Source of the DNA: Isosphaeraceae bacterium
GTDB taxonomy: Bacteria; Planctomycetota; Planctomycetia; Isosphaerales; Isosphaeraceae
DNA: 55,541 nt
Direction of reading: 5' to 3'
Assembly: GCA_025356475.1 (NCBI GenBank)
Contig: JANXSX010000215.1
Span: forward strand, 1 to 55,541
Shown piece by piece: positions 1 through 7,360 of this stretch (its first letter is position 1; each line of letters starts with the position of its first letter). A program made the position numbers and the translations under genes. Below the pieces are notes generated by a model. It made no database searches. It was not told where the DNA came from and worked only from the letters and a program-made list of their open reading frames with translations.

Positions 1-243
1 AGAAAGATTCGGCCGCTCGAACGGAACCAATCGCGTCTTCTCAGGATGGATCGTCAAACCGGAACCGGTGAAGGGGTCATGAACCGGTGAAGGGCCGGGG
101 CGCCCTGATCGGGACACGCTCTTGAGGTCCTATGCCCTCGCGTGGTTCCAGACGTCGAGCCCACAACGCGGCGTCCCCTTTTCTCTACAGGGTCCAGGAG
201 GACCTGTTCCCCGGCTTCATCAAGACTACGAGACGCTCCGACT

Positions 244-357
244 CCCAACCGCATTGAGCCACGAGTGATCAAGCGTCGAATGAAGATGTTTCCCTTGATG
301 ACAGAGCCCCGACCCGTACTCCGTAAACGCTTGCTGGAAAAGCAGGATGCGGCTTAA
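244..357 (+). pseudogene. remnant of the C-terminal tail of a DDE (IS4-type) transposase
   Basis: The frame ending with TAA at 355-357 encodes a basic tail (NRIEPRVIKRR, then FPLMTEPRPVLRKRLL) that resembles the extreme C-terminus I associate with IS4-type DDE transposases of planctomycetes (PxRxEPRxxKRRxKxxPLLxxPR). Nothing upstream in the same frame resembles the catalytic DDE core, there is no credible start codon with a ribosome site, and the other frames between 1 and 240 are broken by stops. A 14-bp direct repeat (GAACCGGTGAAGGG at 62-75 and 81-94) lies nearby. Seen: the basic C-terminal motif. Inferred: an old, truncated insertion sequence. It could be chance, since the fragment is short. 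The rest of 1-383 shows no supportable gene. Confidence 0.45.
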
Positions 358-383
358 GTTCATGCCATTCTGAGCCTACCCGA

Positions 384-1262
384 TCAATCGGTCCGGGTTG
401 CGCGAATGACACGGGGCTGATTACCTAGGTCGCGGATCGTCGGGGCCAGAGAGAATCCGGATTTGCTCTCAATCAATCGACGAACCTCGTCCTCGATGTC
501 ATAGCCGATTTCGAGGATGAGGTGGCCACCTACCTTCAAAAGTGGAATCGACTGTTCGACAAGCGGCTCGATGACTCGAAGTCCGTCCTCGCCTCCATCA
601 AGCGCGATTGCGGGTTCATAGCCGCGGACGTCCATATCGAGGGTAACTAGGTCCCCACTCTTGATGTAAGGGGGATTACTCAAAATGATGTCGAATGGCT
701 CTTCATCCTGAACTGGACCGAGCAAGCTCCCCTGGCGGAACGTAACTCGCCCGGCCAGGCCGAGTGAAGCGGCGTTGAGGGCGGCCACTTCGAGCGCGGC
801 AGGGCTGATGTCGGTTGCGAAAAAAGTGGCTTTCGGCTCCGAATGGGAACACGCCAGGGCAAGGCACCCCGAGCCGGTGCCGACATCGACTGCGCGAATG
901 GGCCCCTTTCCCTTGGCGACATTGAGGAACTCGACCACGACGTATTCCGAGTCGGGGCGTGGGATCAACACGGAGGGATTGACCTTGAAGGTCAAGACAT
1001 AAAACTCTTTGGAGCCGACCAGGTAGGCAACGGGAGTTCCCTTCGAGCGCCGCTTGACCAGGTCGCGAAAGACCGCCTTGGGTTCGTCGTCGACCTCGTC
1101 ATCGAAATGCGTGTAGATCTCGACACGTTTCCAACCAAGCGCGAAGCTAAGCAGGACCTCAGCATCGAGCCGGGGACTCTCTGAGCCTCGCGAGCCGAGA
1201 AACTCGGTGGTCCAGCCGAGCAATTTGCGCACGGTCCAGCGGTCGGCGGCGTCCTGGGGCAT
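384..1262 (-). CDS. prmC: PrmC, release factor glutamine N5-methyltransferase
   Basis: S-adenosylmethionine-dependent methyltransferase that methylates the glutamine of the GGQ motif in release factors RF1 and RF2, which speeds peptide release in the cytoplasm. The 292-aa length is normal for the family. Residues 1-90 form the helical N-terminal substrate-binding domain. The Rossmann SAM site is DVGTGSGCLAL (126-136) with the acidic DISPAAL loop (about 151-157). The catalytic NPPY tetrapeptide, which holds the target glutamine amide, is at 196-199. It starts 40 nt downstream of the prfA stop codon on the same strand, so enzyme and substrate are probably made from one transcript. The prfA-prmC order is widely conserved. 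The Shine-Dalgarno match before the ATG is weak, in keeping with coupled translation. Confidence 0.95.
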   Translation of the reverse strand: MPQDAADRWTVRKLLGWTTEFLGSRGSESPRLDAEVLLSFALGWKRVEIYTHFDDEVDDEPKAVFRDLVKRRSKGTPVAYLVGSKEFYVLTFKVNPSVLIPRPDSEYVVVEFLNVAKGKGPIRAVDVGTGSGCLALACSHSEPKATFFATDISPAALEVAALNAASLGLAGRVTFRQGSLLGPVQDEEPFDIILSNPPYIKSGDLVTLDMDVRGYEPAIALDGGEDGLRVIEPLVEQSIPLLKVGGHLILEIGYDIEDEVRRLIESKSGFSLAPTIRDLGNQPRVIRATRTD

Positions 1263-1302
1263 GGCGGGTTAGGTGTCTTTCGTGATGAGTGACGCGATCC
1301 GA

Positions 1303-2376
1303 TCAGTCGCTCAGATCACCGAGTTGCTCACGTCGGTCGTGGTCGATCAATGCGGTCGTCAACGGGGAAAGGTCGCCGAGAATGATTCGATCCAGGTTAT
1401 AGAGCGTCAAGCCGATCCGATGATCGGTCACTCGATTCTGTGGAAAACTGTATGTCCGAATGCGTTGCGAACGGTCACCTGACCCAATCAAGGTCTTCCG
1501 CTGCTCAGCACGCTCGGAGTGGACCTTGGCGACCGTTTGGTCGTACAACTTTGATCGCAGAAGCCGCATCGCTTTGGCTTGGTTCTTATGCTGGCTTCGT
1601 TCATCGCGGCAGCAGACCACGATCCCGGACGGTTTGTGAGTGAGCCGGACAGCACTCTCGGTCTTATTCTGGTGCTGGCCCCCTGGTCCACCGGCCCGCA
1701 TGACGTCGCGTTCCAAGTCCTCGGGGCGGATGACAATTTCGACCTCTTCGGGCTCGGGAAGAACCGCCACAGTGGCCGCCGAGGTATGGACCCTCCCCTG
1801 AGTTTCAGTCTCAGGAACCCGCTGGACGCGATGGCCGCCGCTCTCGAACTGAAGGTTGCGATACGCACCTGGACCACTCACCCCGAAGGTCGCTTCGCGG
1901 AACCCGCCAAGTTCGGTCGGCACAACTTCAATGGCCTCGAACTGCCAGCCCATTGTCTCGGCATAACGACGGTACATTTCCCAGAGGTCGCGGGCGAACA
2001 ATGCAGCCTCGTCACCCCCGGTTCCGGCGCGGATTTCGACAATCAGGCTGGCCCGGTCCGCGCCTGCGGTCTTGTCGTAAAGCGCGTCGCGGAGTGCCTC
2101 ACCCACAACTTTGTGTTGGTCCCGGAGCCCGGTGAGTTCGGTCTCAGCATACTGGCGCATGTCGAAATCGGCTTCGTCTTCCACCATCGCCTCGGCTTCT
2201 GCGATGACGCGACCGAGTTCCAGATAACGCCCGTAGGGCTCACCGAGTTTTGCGAGCGTCCCGCGCTCTTTGGCCAGTGTGATCAGTCGGACAGGATCGC
2301 TCCCGACGGTCGGGTCCAGGAGCGCTGCCTCGACTTCAAGGAATCTCTGATAGTCCGACTGAAGCTTCTCGAACAC
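1303..2376 (-). CDS. prfA: peptide chain release factor 1 (RF1)
   Basis: Recognises UAA and UAG stop codons in the ribosomal A site and triggers hydrolysis of peptidyl-tRNA. The 357-aa length is typical. The tripeptide anticodon is P-E-T at 188-190 ([10 protein letters not shown]), which follows the RF1 PxT pattern and rules out RF2 (SPF). The catalytic GGQ is at 232-234. Its context, [19 protein letters not shown], reads more like the RF2 loop (SGPGGQHVNKTESA) than the classic RF1 loop (SGAGGQHVNTTDSA). The start is GTG; an AGGTGA Shine-Dalgarno sequence lies just upstream and no better ATG is available. It sits between rpmE and prmC in a conserved translation cluster, and a strong hairpin separates it from rpmE. 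Confidence 0.96.
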   Translation of the reverse strand: MFEKLQSDYQRFLEVEAALLDPTVGSDPVRLITLAKERGTLAKLGEPYGRYLELGRVIAEAEAMVEDEADFDMRQYAETELTGLRDQHKVVGEALRDALYDKTAGADRASLIVEIRAGTGGDEAALFARDLWEMYRRYAETMGWQFEAIEVVPTELGGFREATFGVSGPGAYRNLQFESGGHRVQRVPETETQGRVHTSAATVAVLPEPEEVEIVIRPEDLERDVMRAGGPGGQHQNKTESAVRLTHKPSGIVVCCRDERSQHKNQAKAMRLLRSKLYDQTVAKVHSERAEQRKTLIGSGDRSQRIRTYSFPQNRVTDHRIGLTLYNLDRIILGDLSPLTTALIDHDRREQLGDLSD

Positions 2377-2460
2377 GTTTCACCTGTTCGATCGCAGAGG
2401 ACTTGGATTGGGAAGGCACGATGTCGCGTCGAGGGCAGCTCAAGCCGGGCTTAAACATAC

Positions 2461-2505
2461 ATACGGCCCGCCAACTGACGACGTGCGTCAAATGGCGGGC
2501 CGTAT
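2461..2505 (-). terminator. long perfect hairpin between rpmE and prfA
   Basis: ATACGGCCCGCCA (2461-2473) is perfectly complementary to TGGCGGGCCGTAT (2493-2505), a 13-bp stem. The loop contains a second nested stem, TGACG/CGTCA (2476-2480 with 2486-2490). On the minus strand it lies about 100 nt after the rpmE stop codon and is followed by a T-rich stretch (GTATGTTTAA). Most likely it terminates rpmE transcription, fully or partly, upstream of prfA. Lack of a clean U-run means attenuation or mRNA protection remain possible. Confidence 0.65.
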
Positions 2506-2602
2506 CATTCTCGTCTCACTTCAGAATTGGGGAATGGTTCCTCGGCGAACCAAGGCGGATTTTCTCCGATTCCGATTCCGGTTCCGAAGTGAGACGGAGT
2601 CA

Positions 2603-2884
2603 CTAGGACTGGGCTGGTTCGACTTCCTTCTTCTTATTGTAGCTGCCACCGAATTTCTTGTTGAACTTATCGACACGTCCAGCGGCATCGACGAACTTCG
2701 TCTTACCGGTATAGAACGGGTGCGAGGCGGATGAGACATCCACGATAATCAATGGGTAGACTTTCCCGTCTTCCCAGGTCACGGTCTGGTTGGTCTTGAC
2801 CGTGGAACGGGTCTTGAAGGTGAAGCCACAAGAGGCATCTTGAAAGATGACCTCGTTATACTTCGGATGAATGCCGTCTTTCAT
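2603..2884 (-). CDS. rpmE: 50S ribosomal protein bL31, cysteine-poor form
   Basis: Ribosomal protein L31 of the large subunit, at the inter-subunit bridge near the central protuberance. The 93-aa protein begins with the family signature MKDGIHPKYNEV and carries SHPFYTGK(T)KFVDAAGRVDKF near the middle. The start was chosen because an upstream extension in the same frame lacks L31 similarity, while MKDGIHPKY is the universal N-terminus. Zinc-binding L31 has two cysteine pairs. Here only one cysteine is left (DASCGF) and the usual CSxCHPF reads SSASHPF, so this is a zinc-independent (C-minus) form. It is the first gene of the rpmE-prfA-prmC cluster. A long C-terminal tail of charged residues (KKKEVEPAQS) is unremarkable. 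Confidence 0.93.
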   Translation of the reverse strand: MKDGIHPKYNEVIFQDASCGFTFKTRSTVKTNQTVTWEDGKVYPLIIVDVSSASHPFYTGKTKFVDAAGRVDKFNKKFGGSYNKKKEVEPAQS

Positions 2885-3050
2885 GGCGGAACGACCTAAA
2901 AACACCACCAAAGAGGGCGGTGGCTTGTGCAAGAGAAGGAGACTGACCCCAGCCAACGACAGCCTTGAGGGTCGACATTTTCAATACCATACCATTCCAT
3001 GAGTCGATCGGGCAACGGACCTTCAGGAAGGGGCAGGAGGATTGCAAGAT

Positions 3051-3168
3051 CCCTCCCTTCTCGCTCCGGGAAAAGCTGGACAAAGGCCGGATAACAGCTT
3101 GTCCGCTTGACTTTCGCTGCCGGCCCCTCATTCGCCACTTCGTGGCACTTTCTCCCGAAGGAGAATGG
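3051..3168. repeat. REP/BIME-like pair of inverted intergenic palindromes
   Basis: Two short palindrome units face each other. The left one (about 3051-3094) reads CTTCTCGCTCCGGGAAAAG then CAAAGGCCGGATAA. The right one, in opposite orientation (3122-3168), reads CCCCTCATTCGCCACTTCGTGGC then TTTCTCCCGAAGGAGAA. The right unit has two visible stem-loops: GCCAC-TTC-GTGGC (3134-3146) and TTCTCC-CGAA-GGAGAA (3150-3165). The consensus 'CTTCTCCC..GGGAGAAGGTG(G)C..GAAG..GGATGAGGG' is a familiar bacterial dispersed intergenic repeat. The element fills much of the 364-nt gap between the TlpA-like gene and rpmE; no small gene is credible there. Known: such repeats fold in RNA and stabilise or terminate transcripts. 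Inferred: the same here. Confidence 0.5.
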
Positions 3169-3248
3169 AGAAACAATTCTGCAACTTTCCTGCCTTCAGG
3201 ACTGGAAAACGTGGCACGTTTGACTGCGGTCTGACTCGGATCGGCTGA

Positions 3249-4022
3249 TCATTTCGCCTTCTTCTTAGCAGGGAAAGGCTTGCCGTCCAGGAAGTCTGAG
3301 ACTTCCTTCTCGACCTGATCGTACTCGAATTGGTCGTTAGGATCGTCGTAGGTGTAGCGTTTGATTAGCTTGCCGGACGGATCGTAGAGGTAGACTGCGG
3401 GGATGACGCTTAGATCAAGTTTATTGTATTTGTCGTCTTCGCTCTCGTCGAGGATCAGGTTGGTGATCTTCGACTTCTTCTCGATCAGGAACTTGCGGGC
3501 GTCGCTGACCGCTTTGGGATCGCCTGCATCGTCGATCGTGAGCGAGATCACCTTGAGACCTTTGGCGGCATACTTCTTTTGCATTTCGAGAACATGGGGG
3601 TAGTTCTCCTTACAAGGTCCACAGAAGGTGGCCCAGATATCAACCATTGTCAGCTTGGCATCTTTATTGACGACGCGCTTCGAGTACTCGGCGAACTTGA
3701 CGAGTTCCAAGGCCACACCGTCGGCGTCGTCTGCGGCGGGATCGCACCCTTGGACCAGGATTTCGGCTTTGGGTACCTCGGTCTCGGACTTCGGCTCTTC
3801 CGCCTTAGGAGGATCCTCCGCCTTGGGCGTGACCTCGGGCGCGACTGGAGGGACCGGTGTTGGAGCGGGCTCCGCCTTCTTGGCCTCGACAATGGGATCG
3901 ACCGCAGCCGGCTTGATCACGTCGGTAGGGGTCGGGTTGATCGAGGTCCCAGGATCCTCGGTGCAACCCAGGATCAAGATCAACGACACAAGGAGAGTGG
4001 TCGAGCTTATCGGTCTCTTCAT
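3249..4022 (-). CDS. TlpA/ResA-like thioredoxin lipoprotein
   Basis: Predicted membrane-anchored thiol-disulfide oxidoreductase facing the periplasm or paryphoplasm. The chosen ATG (4022) gives MKRPISSTTLLVSLILILGC, a type II signal peptide with lipobox LILGC; the upstream in-frame extension is discarded because it would bury this signal. After the lipidated cysteine comes a low-complexity Pro/Glu/Lys/Ala linker of about 75 residues (PAPTPVPPVAPEVTPKAEDPPKAEEPK and on), probably spanning envelope space. The thioredoxin-fold domain follows (roughly 105-255), with the redox site WATFCGPCKENYP (Cys-Gly-Pro-Cys). It resembles ResA/TlpA proteins that reduce apocytochrome c or other envelope disulfides, but the partner is unknown. 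It lies 179 nt downstream of another redoxin gene on the same strand. Confidence 0.85.
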   Translation of the reverse strand: MKRPISSTTLLVSLILILGCTEDPGTSINPTPTDVIKPAAVDPIVEAKKAEPAPTPVPPVAPEVTPKAEDPPKAEEPKSETEVPKAEILVQGCDPAADDADGVALELVKFAEYSKRVVNKDAKLTMVDIWATFCGPCKENYPHVLEMQKKYAAKGLKVISLTIDDAGDPKAVSDARKFLIEKKSKITNLILDESEDDKYNKLDLSVIPAVYLYDPSGKLIKRYTYDDPNDQFEYDQVEKEVSDFLDGKPFPAKKKAK

Positions 4023-4201
4023 GATTTTCAGAGCCTCAAGCGAGGGGCAACATCCGTCAAAATGGCGAGCGTTCTGCGCGAACGAAGACGGTCGGTTCCG
4101 AGGGATGGGCTCGGGAACGACCGTCATCTCAGGGACGATGGCGACTCGTGAACGAGTCACCTAGGCAAACTGAAGAAAATAGACTTCTCCAGTGTACAGG
4201 A

Positions 4202-4822
4202 TTACCTCTTGTACTGAACGCCGCAACCGGTGGCGCGGGTCTCTTCGATTTCGACGGTCTCGCCGGCGAGGACGGCGTTGATCGCGTCCTTGAGGTAGGT
4301 CTTCTTGACGCCCGACTCGTTCATGGTGCTGTCGTCCATGGCACCGAGGTACTTGACGGTGCGGGTCTTGTCGAGCACGAAGTACTCGGGGGTCACCTTG
4401 GCACCGTAGGCTTTGCCGATGTCGCCGGCGGGGTTGTAGCCGTAGGCGAAGCTATAGCCCTTCTCTTTGACCTTGGCCTTGATGGCTTCGAGGTCGTCGA
4501 CTTTGGCGGTGGGTGAGGCGTCGTCGGTGCAGCAGATGGCGACGAACTTGACGCTCTTGCCCTTGTAGCTGCTGGCGAGTTCGATGGTGCGGTCTTCGCA
4601 AGCAACCACAACCGGGCAATGGTTCGCGAAGAAGGTCACGACAACGACGTCTTCCTTGATGTCTTCGAGCGACAAGGAAACTTCCTTGCCATTCTCAATC
4701 GACTTAACGCCGGTGAACTTAGGGGCCTTGTCGCCGGCGCTCAGCTTGCTGTTGTACTTGCCGGCAAGGGCGGGGCTGGCGACGAGGGCCAGAGCGGCCA
4801 GGCTCAGAATCATCTTGCGCAT
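4202..4822 (-). CDS. exported redoxin of the peroxiredoxin-like (PRX_like1) family
   Basis: 206-aa secreted thioredoxin-fold protein. The ATG at 4822 starts MRKMILSLAALALVASPALAG, a clear type I signal peptide with AxA cleavage; a longer in-frame extension upstream lacks signal character. The redoxin core shows VVVTFFANHCPVVVACEDR, the NHCP-V...C/E motif typical of PRX_like1 proteins. The usual CxxC is replaced by a single N-terminal cysteine (NHCP) and a more distant cysteine (ACED). Further cysteines occur in AICCTDD and near the C-terminus (GCGVQYKR). The substrate is unknown; the family is usually annotated as thioredoxin family or redoxin domain protein. A long leader with two hairpins precedes it. 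Confidence 0.8.
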   Translation of the reverse strand: MRKMILSLAALALVASPALAGKYNSKLSAGDKAPKFTGVKSIENGKEVSLSLEDIKEDVVVVTFFANHCPVVVACEDRTIELASSYKGKSVKFVAICCTDDASPTAKVDDLEAIKAKVKEKGYSFAYGYNPAGDIGKAYGAKVTPEYFVLDKTRTVKYLGAMDDSTMNESGVKKTYLKDAINAVLAGETVEIEETRATGCGVQYKR

Positions 4823-4881
4823 CGGTGCGTGTTCCTTGGGGGTGTGCCGGAAAAGAGACCGGATGGGGACCTCACAGGCGG

Positions 4882-4941
4882 CCCCTCGAACAGAGGGGTC
4901 GGCTCCGATAACGGCAGGCTCAGAACCATCCTTTCTGAGCC
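4882..4941 (-). promoter_or_regulatory. structured 5' leader upstream of the redoxin gene (two stem-loops)
   Basis: In the minus-strand transcript, GGCTCAGAA-AGGATGG-TTCTGAGCC (4941-4917, 9-bp perfect stem) is followed by CCCCTC-TGTTC-GAGGGG (4898-4882, 6-bp stem), about 60 nt before the ATG at 4822. No named riboswitch consensus is recognised. The arrangement could be a leader control element or a processing signal. The remainder of the 397-nt interval 4823-5219 shows no supportable gene. Confidence 0.4.
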
Positions 4942-5219
4942 TGGCCGGGGTTCGGTCGGTCGGTGGGGGCAGACAGGATCTTTGGACTCTCTGATCAGGA
5001 GCGTTATTCAAGCGAATTTCGGCCCTGAAATCCTCTTCACATTCCTACAGCTTCGGACATGATTTTAGGTCAGCCCTCCCCGGGAGTCAACGGTTTGCGT
5101 TCCGATCACCGCCGTTCCTCAAGGGCAAGGGCATGAATTTGGATGGTTCCGCCCTCCCAATCATCAGGCGGATCCAGAACGACCATCTTGGCCGGGCACA
5201 GATCTCGCGATGATCCAGC

Positions 5220-5909
5220 TCAAGGTTGTGTGACACCATAAGTGGGGTTCACGAAGGAGGGAGTGGTCGCCGTGGGAGGGATCCCAACCGAGCCTCCAGT
5301 CCCAAACGGTCCGGCGTTGCCGAACGAGGGACCCATCACATTCCCGCTGTTCGAGCCCATTCCTGTACCGTAACTGACGCCGACCGGTAGAGGAGTTAGC
5401 CCCGTCCCCGCAGGTTTCGGCCCGTAGTAGACCTGGCCATAACTCACCGACTGATCGACAGAACTTGAAGTGCCGTTGTAACGATCATAAATCACAGACG
5501 TCTGCCCACCGTTCTGATTTTGATACGTATACACTTGATAGCGATTCGGTGCGCCGGGGAGATTGTCGGTCGTCACCTTCCCAACGGTCGAATGAGTTAG
5601 ACTCGAGCCCGCGCTCAGGGGGCGACTGGAGCTTGGCGGAGAGTACATTCCAGCGGGGGGCAGGAAGGGAGCACGCGGTCGGTTATAGTCTCGCCGGTCA
5701 ATTGGAGTTCGCAACCCATCGAATCCAACTGCGACAGGTCGCTGTCCCGGTCGGGTCGTGGGGGAATATAGCGATCCAATCGGGGCGGACTCAGGGCGAG
5801 GGGCTGAGGCTCTTGGTGGCGAAGCATTCGCCCCGGGGGGCTGGGCGAACACGGTGCTTGACGTGTTGAGGCAGAGGATCGCCAGAAGTGTCGTCATGAT
5901 GGTTCGCAT
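5220..5909 (-). CDS. exported low-complexity Pro/Gly/Ser-rich protein of unknown function
   Basis: 229-aa protein not assigned to a family. The ATG at 5909 is preceded by GGAAGGAAGG (strong Shine-Dalgarno) and starts MRTIMTTLLAILCLNTSSTVFAQ, a Sec signal peptide with cleavage after VFA-Q. The mature part is rich in Pro, Gly, Ser, Thr, Tyr and Asn and poor in charged residues, with a more structured stretch around YQVYTYQNQNGGQTSVIYDRY and a glycine-rich tail (YGTGMGSNSGNVMGPSFGN). No cysteine pattern, catalytic motif or membrane anchor is visible after the signal. The composition suggests an extracellular or envelope structural or adhesive role, but that is inference. The next gene upstream is a lipoprotein, 156 nt away. 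Confidence 0.7.
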   Translation of the reverse strand: MRTIMTTLLAILCLNTSSTVFAQPPGANASPPRASAPRPESAPIGSLYSPTTRPGQRPVAVGFDGLRTPIDRRDYNRPRAPFLPPAGMYSPPSSSRPLSAGSSLTHSTVGKVTTDNLPGAPNRYQVYTYQNQNGGQTSVIYDRYNGTSSSVDQSVSYGQVYYGPKPAGTGLTPLPVGVSYGTGMGSNSGNVMGPSFGNAGPFGTGGSVGIPPTATTPSFVNPTYGVTQP

Positions 5910-6065
5910 GCGAGCCTTCCTTCCACAGCCACCAGGAAACAAAACGTGGGGTTGAGGAGATCGGCTGATGCCGATATCCCCACTCCACATATTACGCAAG
6001 TTGAATTCCGTTTGCTACCAAATCTTACAAACGATTCATCAGGGTCGAGCCGAAACTCGAATCGA

Positions 6066-6788
6066 TCAGCGTTGGTTGTTGCTGAACTTGACGTCTTGAA
6101 TGTCGTCGCCGGGAGCGTGTTCGACAAAGTGCCAGGAGATTTCAGCGGCGGCGAGTTTGAGGAACTTCTGGCGGAACGAAGCCTTGCTCACCCCCTGGTC
6201 GACCGGGATCGGACCACGGACGGGGAAGACGGTGTCGCGAACATCGCTGTAAATGGTGTTGGCTTCTTTGGGCTGGTCGGTCTGCCTTTTCCCTTTGCTG
6301 TTCTTGGGGTGATCGAACTCGACCACCTGGATGTTGGTCTTGGCGATCCCTTCCAACATTCCTGGACTGTTGGGATTACCGACCGAGAACTGCTCGACCT
6401 CAAGGAAGATGGCGACATCGGCCTCGAACGCCTTGGCGGCCTCTGAAGGATCGGTCCAGCTTGGGTGGGCTTCGATCCACGACCAGACCTTCTCCTGGTC
6501 GACCAGTTCGATTTTTTTGACCTTCTCTCGGAGGAGTCGAACAACCTCGCGAGTCAGCTCTCGGTCGAGCGAGACGTACTCGGTCTGAGCCGACGGAATC
6601 ACATGGGTCAGGATGACCACCTTCTTGCCCTTCAACGTAGGCCCAGGCGCCGCAATCGTGGGCTCAAACGGCTGAAGGAAGTAGAGAATCGATCGCGGGT
6701 CGCAGCCGGAGAGGCAGGCGAGGCTCGCGAGTCCCAGTAACGCGGCGGTCGAATGGCGTCGCGTCCAAGCGCGTGGCCCAGGGGTCAT
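6066..6788 (-). CDS. putative lipoprotein of unknown function
   Basis: 240-aa protein. The ATG at 6788 overlaps the stop codon of the DUF2752 gene as ATGA, which fixes the start. N-terminus MTPGPRAWTRRHSTAALL followed by GLASLACLSGC gives a lipobox (LSGC), so export and lipidation are expected. The globular part begins KKVVILTHV and includes RELTREVVRLLREKVKKIELVDQEKVWSWIEAHP and EADVAIFLEVEQF. This alternation, a transcript-like 'value + name + argument' fold, resembles small envelope lipoproteins related to curli/FlgO-type NTF domains only distantly, so no function is claimed. It is translationally coupled to the upstream DUF2752 membrane protein, suggesting they act together at the membrane. 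Confidence 0.7.
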   Translation of the reverse strand: MTPGPRAWTRRHSTAALLGLASLACLSGCDPRSILYFLQPFEPTIAAPGPTLKGKKVVILTHVIPSAQTEYVSLDRELTREVVRLLREKVKKIELVDQEKVWSWIEAHPSWTDPSEAAKAFEADVAIFLEVEQFSVGNPNSPGMLEGIAKTNIQVVEFDHPKNSKGKRQTDQPKEANTIYSDVRDTVFPVRGPIPVDQGVSKASFRQKFLKLAAAEISWHFVEHAPGDDIQDVKFSNNQR

Positions 6789-7234
6789 CGTAACACCCTC
6801 CCAAGTCCCAGACGAATCATCCAGACCAGCAGGCAAAGGCCCGAACCGGCCACAAAAATCAGAGTCAACGGCACATCAAATGTCCAAGTCCCCACCGGAC
6901 GGCCACTCATCGCGCCAGCCATCAGCCAGACTGCGACCAGCCCGAATAACGGGGCAATCAGGCAGCCTGCGGGGTTGGCTCGCCACGCCCGAGCGAAGTC
7001 TCCCCTGGTCATCCATGCGAACGAGGTTGTCATGCCACACGTAGGGCACACCATTCCCGTTCGCTGGGCGAATCCGCAAGGAGGCAGGCCAAGTTGCTGA
7101 TGAGTCCCAAACCCCCGAGGGTCGGGTTCCAACCAGCGGGCAGTCGCGAGAACCGTCACCAAACCGAGCGAAGCCAGCATCAACCCCCAACGTCCAAGGC
7201 GGTTCAGACGAGGTCGATCAAGATGGAATCTCAT
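6785..7234 (-). CDS. DUF2752 membrane protein
   Basis: 149-aa integral membrane protein. The family motif is visible: GLPPCGFAQRTGMVCPTCGMTTSF, i.e. the conserved CPxCGMTTSF cysteine pair, followed by a hydrophobic stretch (CLIAPLFGLVAVWLMAGAM) and another near the C-terminus (FVAGSGLCLLVWMIRLGLG). One further segment lies near the N-terminus (GLMLASLGLVTVLATARWL), giving about three membrane passes. DUF2752 proteins are widespread in Bacteroidetes, Actinobacteria and planctomycetes and have no established biochemical role; the cysteine pair could bind metal or take part in redox. The stop codon overlaps the start of the downstream lipoprotein gene by four bases. The Shine-Dalgarno site before ATG 7234 is weak, so the exact start is less certain. 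Confidence 0.85.
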   Translation of the reverse strand: MRFHLDRPRLNRLGRWGLMLASLGLVTVLATARWLEPDPRGFGTHQQLGLPPCGFAQRTGMVCPTCGMTTSFAWMTRGDFARAWRANPAGCLIAPLFGLVAVWLMAGAMSGRPVGTWTFDVPLTLIFVAGSGLCLLVWMIRLGLGRVLR

Positions 7235-7360
7235 GAGGAAAAAGCCGCGAAGGCGGTGGGATGTGAAGCAAGCGGCGCATCAGGTCGGAAGGGTCAGCGG
7301 AACTTAACGCTTCTTCAGGAATCCGGCAAGCTCAGGTTCAGACTCGCAGGAAATCCCGAC

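Noticed and set aside
1579-2454. A 291-codon plus-strand frame opposite prfA
   Set aside because: Antisense of a certain gene; no ribosome site and no recognisable motif.
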